Source: CBDCCV01 sp965215025
GTDB lineage: Bacteria; Bacteroidota; Rhodothermia; Rhodothermales; Salinibacteraceae
DNA: 64,000 bases
Direction of reading: 5' to 3'
NCBI GenBank assembly: GCA_965215025.1
Contig: CBDCCV010000001.1
Span: forward strand, 930,001 to 994,000
Shown: one piece after another, positions 26,062 to 34,116 of the stretch
How positions within the stretch are numbered: the stretch's first letter is position 1
Layout of the letters: each line of letters begins with the position of its first letter
The notes under the pieces: model-generated
Seen by the model: only the letters and a program-made list of their open reading frames with translations
Database searches by the model: none
What the model was told of the DNA's origin: nothing
Made by a program: the position numbers and the translations under genes

Positions 26062-27659
26062 TAATCGGCGCTGTTCTGGTTTTTCTCAACGATACGCAGC
26101 CGCAGGGCCTGCACCTTCGGCACGCTCTCCGGCGACAAGGAGAAGAAGACCTCCACGTCTTCCTTTTCGCCGTGCATCACGAAGGTGCCGCGCAGCTGGT
26201 TCGCCGGGGCGAGGGGGCCGATGGACGTGATCGCGCCGGCGGCGGCCAGGACGTCCTCGGCTTCGCGCCTGCGGAGGGCGCGCGGCGTGTCCAGGTAGAA
26301 GTTCTCGGCGAGGATTTCCTCTTCCAGGACCGGGTCCCACGTTTGGACGAGCCGGGCGACCTGCTCGGCGCGTTCCTGGAGCAGGGCGGACGCCGCCCAC
26401 GCTCTCGGCTCGATGCCGCTCTGCTCCAAAATGAGGCCCATCGCTTCGTCGTTGGCGGTGCGGGTGGGCGCGTACGTGCGGTTGGCAAAGGAGATGATGC
26501 CGAGGCCAAGCTCCGGGTAGAGGCGGTAGTTGCTCCCGAAGCCGGGCAGGCCGCCCGAGTGGGCCACCTCGAGCACGCCCTCGCAGTCTTTTCGCACGAC
26601 CAGCCCGTAGCCGTAGCCCCAGAGGTACGGGCACGGCGCGCCGCCGGCCCCTTCCGCGTCGGCGACGAGCTGGGGCATGTTGGCTTGGTGCATCGCCCGC
26701 GCCGAGGCGCGCGCCACGGGGCCGCGCTCCGGCGCATTGCGCGGCGGGTAGGCCGCGAGGTGGAACGCCACGTACCTGCTGAAATCCCGCATCGACGTAA
26801 TCAGCCCGCCGATGGCGCCGAACGCGCCGGTGTGGAGCATCGGCTCCTCTTTCCACTCGTTTTCCTCCCAGCGGTACCCCTGCGCCAGCTCGCCCTCGGG
26901 CACCTCGGCGTACTCCCAGTACGTGTCCGTCATGCCCAGCGGCTCCAGGACCTCGTCGGTGACGTACTGCTGATATGGCACGCCCGACGCGCGCGACACG
27001 ACCAGGCCCAGGAGGGCGTAGCCGAGATTGCTGTACTCGAAGCGGTAGGCCGGGAGGGTCGAAAAGGAGAGGCCCTCCTCCAGAAGGCTCACCAGTTCCT
27101 CCGTGCTGTCGTCCAGTTGCCGGTCGGCCCACGGGTTGTCCTCCGGCAGGCCCGAGGTCATGGTCAGAAGGTTTTCGATAGTCATCGGCGGGGCGTCGCG
27201 GGTGAGGTACGTCACGCTGTCCAGCTCTGGGACGTACGTGCGCACCGGGTCCTGGAGCGAGAGCGCGCCTGCGTCCCGCAGCTTCAGGACGGCCATCGCC
27301 ACGACGCTCTTCGTCATCGAGGCGATGTGGAACTTCGACGTGGCCGTCACAGGTTGCCCACCGGAAAGGTCGAGCGTCCCGGCCGCTTCGTGAAAGAAAA
27401 GCGAGTCGCCTACGACCACGCCGTAGACGTATCCGGGGTAGCGGTGCTCCTCGGCGTGGCGGGCGAAGAGGGCCTGCACCTCGGGCAGGGCCGCTTCGAT
27501 CTTCTCTAGCCGGTCGGCGTCGGCAAACGCCGGGGGCTGGTAATCTGCCGAGGAAACGACCGATGCCGTATCCGCCTGCTGAAAGGCGCGGGCGTGGGGC
27601 GGGAGAATGCCGCAGCCGAGCAGAAGGAGCAGTCCGGCTGCCACGTGTCGAGGCTTCAT
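26061..27659 (-). CDS. Serine hydrolase, beta-lactamase fold with C-terminal extension (S12)
   Basis: 532 residues with a signal peptide (MKPRHVAAGLLLLLGCGILP...ARA; a lipobox reading is weak). Motifs are S114-M-T-K117, Y209-S-N211 and H367-S-G369, all intact. The catalytic domain spans about 55-420; about 110 extra C-terminal residues form a beta-rich domain (AGAITSIGPLAPANQLRGTFVMHG, DVEVFFSLSPESVPKVQALRLR), as in some peptidases of this fold. Its stop overlaps the start of the next S12 gene, and it begins 36 bp after the P1 peptidase stop, so the three hydrolases form a tight unit. The substrate is unknown. Confidence 0.87.
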   Translation of the reverse strand: MKPRHVAAGLLLLLGCGILPPHARAFQQADTASVVSSADYQPPAFADADRLEKIEAALPEVQALFARHAEEHRYPGYVYGVVVGDSLFFHEAAGTLDLSGGQPVTATSKFHIASMTKSVVAMAVLKLRDAGALSLQDPVRTYVPELDSVTYLTRDAPPMTIENLLTMTSGLPEDNPWADRQLDDSTEELVSLLEEGLSFSTLPAYRFEYSNLGYALLGLVVSRASGVPYQQYVTDEVLEPLGMTDTYWEYAEVPEGELAQGYRWEENEWKEEPMLHTGAFGAIGGLITSMRDFSRYVAFHLAAYPPRNAPERGPVARASARAMHQANMPQLVADAEGAGGAPCPYLWGYGYGLVVRKDCEGVLEVAHSGGLPGFGSNYRLYPELGLGIISFANRTYAPTRTANDEAMGLILEQSGIEPRAWAASALLQERAEQVARLVQTWDPVLEEEILAENFYLDTPRALRRREAEDVLAAAGAITSIGPLAPANQLRGTFVMHGEKEDVEVFFSLSPESVPKVQALRLRIVEKNQNSAD

Positions 27660-27695
27660 CGCGCTGGACCTGTTTGGGAATCGGAAGCGCCGCGC

Positions 27696-28976
27696 CTATT
27701 CGCCGGGCGTGGCGAGGCGGTTGTACTTCTGCAGAATGGCCTGGAGGCGGTCATGCGGCAGCGCGCGGATGCGGACGTCGTCGGCGCCCGTCATCGTCTC
27801 GGCGGCGACGAGCGCGTTGGTGATGGCTTCTTCGGTCGCCTGCACGGTGGCGCGGAAGAGCGGGTCGAGCTGCCCGTTCGGCAGCATGGTGACGGGGATG
27901 GTGCCCTCGCCCGCGCCCAGCCCGTCGTTCGCTGTGGAGAAGGCGATAAAGAGGTCGCCGGAGAAGTTGCCGGCGATGCTCCCTTCGCGGCCCAGACCGA
28001 GCGTGGCGCGCTTGACGAGCCGTTCGATCTGCACGGGAAGCAGCGGCGCATCCGTCGCCACGACGATGATGATGGAGCCGCGCCCCTGACCGCTGCCCTC
28101 GTCCGGGGCGTTCTCGTCGTCGTCGCAGCGAGGGACGCCCCGGAGCCAGTCGCGCGTGGGCGGCTCGTCGGAGGCCAAACAGCGGCCCTGCACGCCTTCG
28201 TCGAGCAGCTCCTGCCCCACGGGCACGCCGGTGATACGCAAGTCGGGCTGCCGGCCGTAGTTGCACTGCACCAAGACGCCCACAGTGTAGCCGCCCGCTT
28301 CGATCTCGACCGTGCGCGAGGCCGTCCCGATCCCGCCTTTGAACCCGTGGCAGATCATCCCCGTCCCCCCGCCGACGGCGCCTTCTTCAACGGGGCCGCT
28401 CGAAGCGCTGTCGAGCGCGGCGAAAACGTGCTCCGGCCGGACGTGGAAGCCGTTGATGTCGTTGAGCGTGCCGTCCCACGTCTCGGCCACGACGGGGAGC
28501 GTCCACAGAAAGTCGTAGCCGTTGTCGAGCATCCATTGGATAGAAGCGTCGCGCGCCGTGCCCACGCTGTGCGTGTTCGTAATCAGGATGGGCGTTTCCA
28601 AGAGGCCCGACTCCTCGACCCAGGCCGTGCCCGTCATCTCGCCGTTCCCGTTGAGCGGAAACCACCCGGCAAACACCGGCGCAGGCGACCCCTTCCCGCG
28701 TGGCAGGATGGCCGTGACGCCCGTGCGCACCGGCCCCTCGCCGCGCACGAGCGGCCCGCTGCCCCGGATGATTGTCGCATGGCCCACCTCCACGCCGGCC
28801 ACGTCGGTGATGGCGTTGTACTGGCCCGGCGTGCCCCGGAACGGAACGCCGAGGTCGCGTGCCCGCACCTCCTCGGATTGTGCGGGTTCGGATTGCGCGC
28901 GGAGCGGGGCGGCCCCCAATGCCATCCACAGCGCGAGGGCGGCGAAGACGAGGGCGGTGTGAGCGGACGGTTTCAT
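27696..28976 (-). CDS. P1-family (DmpA/BapA-type) aminopeptidase, exported
   Basis: 426 residues from the ATG at 28976. A signal peptide (to about residue 28, PLRAQ) precedes the P1 peptidase fold: RDLGVPFRGTPGQYNAITDV, VEVGHATI, RTGVTAILPRG, ITNTHSVG, EEGAVGGGTGMICHGFKGGIGTASR. The Ntn-type self-processing site is G300-S301 in GRGSIIIVVATDAPLLP, where family members cleave themselves and expose the nucleophilic serine. DmpA is an L-aminopeptidase/D-esterase, and BapA-type relatives release N-terminal beta-amino acids such as beta-alanine from peptides. The aminotransferase and (methyl)malonate-semialdehyde dehydrogenase in the same cluster fit a beta-amino-acid product. An acidic insert (about 284-297) precedes the cleavage site. 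Sequence alone cannot separate alpha- from beta-aminopeptidase. Confidence 0.88.
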   Translation of the reverse strand: MKPSAHTALVFAALALWMALGAAPLRAQSEPAQSEEVRARDLGVPFRGTPGQYNAITDVAGVEVGHATIIRGSGPLVRGEGPVRTGVTAILPRGKGSPAPVFAGWFPLNGNGEMTGTAWVEESGLLETPILITNTHSVGTARDASIQWMLDNGYDFLWTLPVVAETWDGTLNDINGFHVRPEHVFAALDSASSGPVEEGAVGGGTGMICHGFKGGIGTASRTVEIEAGGYTVGVLVQCNYGRQPDLRITGVPVGQELLDEGVQGRCLASDEPPTRDWLRGVPRCDDDENAPDEGSGQGRGSIIIVVATDAPLLPVQIERLVKRATLGLGREGSIAGNFSGDLFIAFSTANDGLGAGEGTIPVTMLPNGQLDPLFRATVQATEEAITNALVAAETMTGADDVRIRALPHDRLQAILQKYNRLATPGE

Positions 28977-29055
28977 AAGCTGGGGCGATTTAGTCCTTTC
29001 GATTTTGCAAGGCGGGATTTCGGATGTCCAACGACGGTGCCGTCCTTCCACCGTA

Positions 29056-29077
29056 GGGACACGATATGTCGTGTCCC
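29056..29077. repeat. Short palindrome, copy 1
   Basis: GGGACACGA (29056-29064), a 4-base loop and TCGTGTCCC (29069-29077). A close relative occurs at 32607-32632. Both sit in gaps of about 140-150 bp inside the minus-strand cluster. It may be an RNA-stabilising or terminating hairpin, or a dispersed palindrome. Confidence 0.6.
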
Positions 29078-29125
29078 CACCGATGGTCGAGGCTTTCTTG
29101 TAGAAGACATCGTTTCAGAGCAGGT

Positions 29126-30835
29126 TCACGCCGCGCCCGCCCCGTGCGTGGTGCGCCCGCCGGCCACCGTGCGCACCACCTCGATCTCTTTGATCCGGTC
29201 GGGGTCCGCCTCGTGCGGGTCTTCGGACAAGATCACAAAGTCGGCGAGCTTGCCGGGCGTGATGGAGCCTTTAAGGTTTTCCTCAAACGATGCGTAGGCG
29301 CCGTTGATCGTGCACACGCGCAGCGCCTGCTCCACGCTGATGCGCTGATCCGGCCCCCACACGCGCCCGTCGAAGTCCTTGCGCGTCGTCATGCTCTGGA
29401 TCGCCATGAGCGGCTGAAACGGCCCCGGCGGATAGTCCGACGCGGCGGCCACGCGGATGTCGTGTTCCAAAAACGAGGCGTGGGCGAACATGCGCTGCAT
29501 TTTTTCCTCGCCGTACTCCGTCCACTTGTTGCCGTGGTAGTGCGCGTAGGTGTAGAACGGCGTAGGGATGGCGCCGACGGCTTTGATGCGCCGAAGCAAC
29601 TCATCGTTCACGAGCGAGCAGTGCTCGATGCGCGGGCGGAAGTCGTCGGGGGCGTTCTGACGCTTGGCGCGCTCGTAGGCGTCCAGCACCATCGCAATCG
29701 CCACATCGCCATTGGCGTGGATGCCGATCTGGAAGCCGTGCGCGACGGCGTCTTCTACTGCCGCGTCGATCTCCTCCTGGCTCATCGTGAGGATGCCGTA
29801 GTCATCGGGGCGGCCTTCGTAGGGCGTGCTCATGCGCATGGTGCGCTCCGAGGCCGAGCCGTCGGCGGCGTGCTTCACCGCGCCGAGGCGCAGCCACTCG
29901 TCGCCGAAGCCCGTGCGCAGGCCCGCCGTCTTGAGCGCTTTGTAGAGGTCGGTCCGCCCGCCGGGGAAGAGGTACGCGCGGAAGCGGAGGTCGCCGGCCT
30001 GCCGGGCGTCCTGATAGGCCGTGAGATCGTCGGCGTCGCACCACACGTCGTGGACCGAGGTGAGGCCGTGCGCGGCCATCCGTTTTGAAATCAATGCCAC
30101 CCCGTCGCGCCGCTCTTCGCGCGTGCTCGACGACGGGATGTGCTTGTCGATGGGGTAGAGCGCCTTCTCGGCGGCCTTGCCGGTGAGTTCCCCGTCCTCG
30201 CGGTAGAACTTGCCGCCTTCGGGGTCGGGCGTATCGGCGGTGATGCCGGCCTTCTCGAACGCCTTGCTGTTGTAGACGGCCGTGTGCCCGCCCCGGTGCG
30301 CCACCTTCACCGGATGCTCCGGCACGGCCTCGTCCAGGTCTTGCCGGCTCACGGGGCGGCCCTCGGCCAGCTTCGTGTCGTCGTACATCACGCCAATGAC
30401 CCACTCGCCCGGCGGCGTCTCCTGGGCGCGCGCGCGGAGGGCATCCTGGATCTCGGCGATGCTCCGCACGCCCACGTCCACGTGCAGGAGCTGCGAGAGG
30501 CCGGCGCCAGCCGGATGGCTGTGCGCGTCGATAAAGCCCGGCAGGACCGTCTGCCCCTCGGCGTCGATCACTTCGGTGCCGGGCGTGGCCAAGCCTCGGA
30601 TCTCGTCCGCGTGGCCGACGGCGACGAAGCGGCCGTTTTTGACGGCGAACGCCTCCGCCTGCGGCTGGGCGTCGTCCACGGTGTAGACGCGCCCGTTCAA
30701 GAGCACGAGGTCGGGGCCGGCGGCCTCGGGAGATGGGGGCGGCGCGTCTTCTTTTCCGAAAAACGACCCCAGCCCCAGCGCCCCGGCCAGCGCCGCGCTC
30801 TGGGAAAGGAACTCAGCGCGGGTGTACTTCGCCAT
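29126..30835 (-). CDS. Amidohydrolase family protein (YtcJ-like)
   Basis: 569 residues. A Tat-like or uncleaved hydrophobic start (MAKYTRAEFLSQSAALAGALGLG) precedes the amidohydrolase fold. Metal ligands are visible at H105 and H107 (GFIDAHSHPAG), then GIHANGD, RIEHCSLV and ASDYPPGPFQPL supply the remaining His/His/Asp, and TINGAYASFEENLKGSITPGKLADFVIL closes the composite beta-sandwich. YtcJ-type enzymes are annotated as exo- or N-substituted amide deacylases, but specificities are mostly unknown. Its start overlaps the symporter gene by 23 bp, so the pair is translationally coupled. It may release an amide-bound amino acid before or after uptake. Confidence 0.87.
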   Translation of the reverse strand: MAKYTRAEFLSQSAALAGALGLGSFFGKEDAPPPSPEAAGPDLVLLNGRVYTVDDAQPQAEAFAVKNGRFVAVGHADEIRGLATPGTEVIDAEGQTVLPGFIDAHSHPAGAGLSQLLHVDVGVRSIAEIQDALRARAQETPPGEWVIGVMYDDTKLAEGRPVSRQDLDEAVPEHPVKVAHRGGHTAVYNSKAFEKAGITADTPDPEGGKFYREDGELTGKAAEKALYPIDKHIPSSSTREERRDGVALISKRMAAHGLTSVHDVWCDADDLTAYQDARQAGDLRFRAYLFPGGRTDLYKALKTAGLRTGFGDEWLRLGAVKHAADGSASERTMRMSTPYEGRPDDYGILTMSQEEIDAAVEDAVAHGFQIGIHANGDVAIAMVLDAYERAKRQNAPDDFRPRIEHCSLVNDELLRRIKAVGAIPTPFYTYAHYHGNKWTEYGEEKMQRMFAHASFLEHDIRVAAASDYPPGPFQPLMAIQSMTTRKDFDGRVWGPDQRISVEQALRVCTINGAYASFEENLKGSITPGKLADFVILSEDPHEADPDRIKEIEVVRTVAGGRTTHGAGAA

Positions 30836-32405
30836 GGTAGTCTCCGTTGGTTTGCTCTGATCCGCGTGCGGTCAGCACCTCTTCCTGCGCCCGCTCGCCT
30901 GCCGAGACCGGCGGCGGAGCGTCTTTTCCAAAGGCCGAACCCAGCTTTTCCCACACCGCGTCGAACTCCGCCTCGGCCCCCTCGGGCGGCGCGGTAACGA
31001 GGCTCACCCCCACCGTCACCAAAAGCCCAATGGCTACGCCGGGGAGCATCTCATACAAATCGTAGAACTGCGCCTTGAAAAGGAGCACCCATCCGACGGT
31101 GACGACGAACCCCGCGAGCATCCCCCAGGCGGCGCCGGCCAGCGTCGTCCGCCGCCAGAACAGCGCGCACAGGACGGGCGGCACGAAGGCGGCGGCGAGG
31201 CCCGACCACGCAAAAAGCACGAACCAGAAGATCACGCGCGCCTCCATGAGCGCCACCACGAGCGCCGCCAGCCCCAAGACGACCACGGTGACCTTCCCGT
31301 AAAACGAGAGCCGCCGCTCCGAGAGTGTGGGGTTGTAGATTTTTTGGAGGACGTCGCGCACCACGGCTGAGGAAGCCAGGATCAGAAGCGAGTCGGCCGT
31401 GGACATGATGGCGGCGAGGACGACGACGAGGAAGACGCCGGCGAAGAGCGCGGGGAACAGCTCCGTGCTCATCAGCGGCAGGATCGTTTCCGAATCGGCG
31501 AGGCCGGGGAAGAGCGCGCGCCCGGCCATGCCGGAGAGCACGGCGCCCGCGTCGAAGACGATGATGGACACCACGGCGATCAGCCCGGCGCGCGGCATCT
31601 CGTCCAGCCCGCGCGCGGAGATGAAGCGGACCAGAAGCTGCGGCGTCCCCAAGAAGGCCAGCCCGACGCCTACGAAGCTCAGCGCGCTGAGGACGCCCGC
31701 CACGGAGAACCCGAGCGCGCCCATCGGCTGAAGCAGGTCCGGGTCCTCGGCGCCGAGTTGTTGGAGCATGGGCGTCCACCCGCCCGCCGCCGCGATCCCC
31801 ACGATGGGCAGCGCGAGCAGGCAGCCGAACATCAGCACGCCCTGCAAGAGGTCGGAGTACGCCACGGCCTTGAAGCCGCCCACGGCCGTGTAAAAGAGCA
31901 CCACGGCGGCGCCGAGCAAAACGCCCGTCACGTAGTCCAGCTCCAAAAATGCGTTGAACGCCTTCCCGGCGGCGGTCAGCTGCGCGGCGATGTAGAGCGC
32001 CACCATGCTAAAGATGATCAGCGCGCTCAGGCGCCGGAGGACCTGCCGCTCGTCGCGGAAGCGGTCTTCGAGGAAGTCCGGGACGGTGATCGAGTCGAAG
32101 CGGTCCGTGTACTCCTTGAACGGGCGGGCGACGAAGACCCAGGCGAGCGTCACGCCCAGCACCTCGCCCAGGACGACCCAGAAGGCGTGCACGCCCACGA
32201 GGTAGCCCATCCCCGTGAGGCCCAAAAGGAGCCACGCGCTCTCCCCCGTAGCGTTGGAGCTAAAGGCGATCACCCAGGACGGCAACTTCTTCCCGGCCAC
32301 GTAGTAGCCCGCCACGTCTTTGGAATCGCGTCTGGCCCACGCCCCGATCCCGAGGAGGACGAGCAGGTACGCGACGAGCACGGCGATAAGAATGGCGCGA
32401 TCCAT
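30813..32405 (-). CDS. Sodium:solute symporter (SSS family)
   Basis: 530 residues with about 13 transmembrane helices. SSS features include ARRDSKDVAGYYVAGKKLPSWVIAFSSNATGESAWLLLGLTGMGY in the first two helices, TVPDFLEDRF, and IMSTADSLLILASSAVVRD in the eighth to ninth helix region. It belongs to the proline/pantothenate-type branch of Na+ symporters by overall look. The last about 60 residues are a soluble tail ending TNGDYHGEVHPR. It probably brings the amino acid or small peptide released in the periplasm into the cell. A 43-residue membrane protein gene ends 17 bp upstream. Confidence 0.9.
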   Translation of the reverse strand: MDRAILIAVLVAYLLVLLGIGAWARRDSKDVAGYYVAGKKLPSWVIAFSSNATGESAWLLLGLTGMGYLVGVHAFWVVLGEVLGVTLAWVFVARPFKEYTDRFDSITVPDFLEDRFRDERQVLRRLSALIIFSMVALYIAAQLTAAGKAFNAFLELDYVTGVLLGAAVVLFYTAVGGFKAVAYSDLLQGVLMFGCLLALPIVGIAAAGGWTPMLQQLGAEDPDLLQPMGALGFSVAGVLSALSFVGVGLAFLGTPQLLVRFISARGLDEMPRAGLIAVVSIIVFDAGAVLSGMAGRALFPGLADSETILPLMSTELFPALFAGVFLVVVLAAIMSTADSLLILASSAVVRDVLQKIYNPTLSERRLSFYGKVTVVVLGLAALVVALMEARVIFWFVLFAWSGLAAAFVPPVLCALFWRRTTLAGAAWGMLAGFVVTVGWVLLFKAQFYDLYEMLPGVAIGLLVTVGVSLVTAPPEGAEAEFDAVWEKLGSAFGKDAPPPVSAGERAQEEVLTARGSEQTNGDYHGEVHPR

Positions 32406-32422
32406 GAGGTATGCGGCTTGGT

Positions 32423-32554
32423 TTAGCGGCCCGAGCGCGGCGGCCGTCGGCGGGGCTGAGGGTGCGCGCGGTAGAACGCCACGGCAAGCGCCAGAGGCGG
32501 CGCCACGGCGGCGGCGATCAGAAGCCAGGCGGTCCAGGGTAAACCGGCGATCAT
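32423..32554 (-). CDS. 43-residue membrane protein, probable symporter small accessory protein
   Basis: A short frame on the minus strand from the ATG at 32554 to the TAA at 32423. The product starts MIAGLPWTAWLLIAAAVAPP, continues with LALAVAFYRAHP and ends in a basic tail (PQPRRRPPRSGR). One hydrophobic helix with a positively charged C-terminus, placed 17 bp before a Na+ symporter on the same strand, matches the small accessory proteins often encoded with SSS symporters. It is the first gene after a 139-bp gap, so it and the symporter probably share a transcript. Confidence 0.65.
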   Translation of the reverse strand: MIAGLPWTAWLLIAAAVAPPLALAVAFYRAHPQPRRRPPRSGR

Positions 32555-32606
32555 GTCACACGGGATCGAAATGATGGTGGCGGAATAGGGACGCTTCGAC
32601 CGCTGG

Positions 32607-32632
32607 TAGGGACACGATATATCGCGTCCCTA
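32607..32632. repeat. Short palindrome, copy 2
   Basis: TAGGGACACGATA (32607-32619) pairs with TATCGCGTCCCTA (32620-32632), 13 bp with one mismatch and no loop. It is related to the palindrome at 29056-29077. An extra partial arm AATAGGGACG lies just to the left. Confidence 0.6.
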
Positions 32633-32693
32633 TGGCAAAGGATGCCGGCGGAGAAAGCATATCTCGCGGTCAAACACCTGTCAGAAAAGCACC

Positions 32694-34043
32694 TCACGCC
32701 GACGCCTCCACCCGCCCGCAGGCGCGGCCGAGCCGGTCGAGCGCGTCGTCCACCTGCGCTTCGGTGACGAGCATGGAGGGGCCGAGGCGGATCACCTGCC
32801 CGTCCAACCCGCCGAGGCCGATCAAGAGGCCTTCCGCTTTCGTCGCCTCCAGGAGCGCCTTCGCTTTCTTCGGGCTGGGCGCTTTCGTCTCACGGTCTTC
32901 GACGAGTTCGAGCGCCTGCATCAGCCCCAGGCCACGCACCTCGCCGATCCATTCGTGCTCCGCTTGCAAAGCCTCCAGCCCTTGGCGCAGCTGCGCGCCG
33001 CGCTCGGCCGAGCGCCGGGGCACGTCTTCCTCCTGCATCACCTCTAAGGTGGCGTCGGCGCCGGCCATCGAGACGGCGTTGCCGCCATAGGTGGAGATGG
33101 ACTTCGGCGTCCACGCCGCCGCGATCTCTTCGGTCGTCATCGTGGCGCCGACGGGGAAGCCGCTGGCAACGCCTTTGGCCATGATCATGATGTCCGGCTC
33201 CACGCCCCAGTGCTCAATGCCGAACCACTTCTCGCCCGTGCGCCCGAAGCCCGTCTGCACCTCGTCGGCGATGAAGAGGCCGCCGTAGCTTCGGATAATC
33301 TCGGCGGCGCGCTGGAAGTACGTCGGCGGCGGCACGATGAAGCCGCCCACGCCCTGGATCGGCTCGGCGATGAAGCAGGCCGGCTTGCCCGTCGTCGTCG
33401 TGCGGATGGTTTCTTCGAGGTCGCGCGCGAACGCCTCGGCCATTTCTTCTTCGGACTGCTCTCCGAAGGGCGAGCGGTACGGGTAGGGCGACATCGCGTG
33501 CTTGATGCCCGGAATCGAACTCGCAAGCGGGCGCCAAGGCGCGTGCGCAGTGATGTTCGTCGCCATGATGCTGCGGCCGGAGTAGGCGTGGCGCAGCGCG
33601 ACGACCTCGCTCCGCCCGGTGTAGAGGCAGGCGAGCATCACGGCCGTCTCCACGGCCTCGCTCCCGCTGTTCGTAAAAAAGGTTTTTTGCAGATCGCCCG
33701 GCGCGAGCGCGGCCAGATGACGCGCCACGCTCACCTGATTTTCGGTGAGGTAGAGCGTAGAGGTGTGCCCGAGCCGGGCCACCTGCTCCTGCACGCGCTG
33801 CACCACGCGCGGGTGGCAGTGGCCGATAGACGTGGTAAGAATCCCCGCGAAAAAGTCGAGGTAGCGCCGCCCCTCGGCGTCCACCACCTCCATCCCACTC
33901 GCCTCGGTGATGACGAGCGGCTCCTCGTAATACGCCTTTACGCAGGGCCAGAGGTGGTCCTCGTGGCCGCTTTTCACGTCGTCCGCGCGGATCTGCGAAC
34001 CATTCGTTGCCACCTCGGCGGCGGCGGCCGTTTGCTCAGGCAT
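32694..34043 (-). CDS. Class III aminotransferase, AGXT2/beta-alanine-type
   Basis: 449 residues from the ATG at 34043. Fold-type I class III motifs: GRRYLDFFAGILTTSIGHCHPRV, TFFTNSGSEAVETAVMLA, FIAEPIQGVGGFIVPPP, LFIADEVQTGFGRTG with D260 contacting the pyridine nitrogen, and MIMAKGVASGFPVGA with the PLP lysine K290. The general look is of alanine-glyoxylate aminotransferase 2 and beta-alanine/omega-amino-acid transaminases. The next upstream gene is a (methyl)malonate-semialdehyde dehydrogenase, which takes exactly the product of beta-alanine or beta-aminoisobutyrate transamination. The start follows a strongly C/T-rich leader (minus strand). Confidence 0.88.
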   Translation of the reverse strand: MPEQTAAAAEVATNGSQIRADDVKSGHEDHLWPCVKAYYEEPLVITEASGMEVVDAEGRRYLDFFAGILTTSIGHCHPRVVQRVQEQVARLGHTSTLYLTENQVSVARHLAALAPGDLQKTFFTNSGSEAVETAVMLACLYTGRSEVVALRHAYSGRSIMATNITAHAPWRPLASSIPGIKHAMSPYPYRSPFGEQSEEEMAEAFARDLEETIRTTTTGKPACFIAEPIQGVGGFIVPPPTYFQRAAEIIRSYGGLFIADEVQTGFGRTGEKWFGIEHWGVEPDIMIMAKGVASGFPVGATMTTEEIAAAWTPKSISTYGGNAVSMAGADATLEVMQEEDVPRRSAERGAQLRQGLEALQAEHEWIGEVRGLGLMQALELVEDRETKAPSPKKAKALLEATKAEGLLIGLGGLDGQVIRLGPSMLVTEAQVDDALDRLGRACGRVEASA

Positions 34044-34116
34044 GGGCTTGGGGGAGGGGAGGAAAGGAAGAATGGAGGAATGGATGCGGGGAAGACGGGC
34101 AGGGCGGCGGCCTGCG

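Noticed and set aside
24928..27659. Two beta-lactamase-fold genes as antibiotic resistance
   Set aside because: They are coupled to a peptidase, symporter and amino-acid catabolic genes. The fold is shared by many peptidases and esterases. Resistance cannot be excluded but is not supported.
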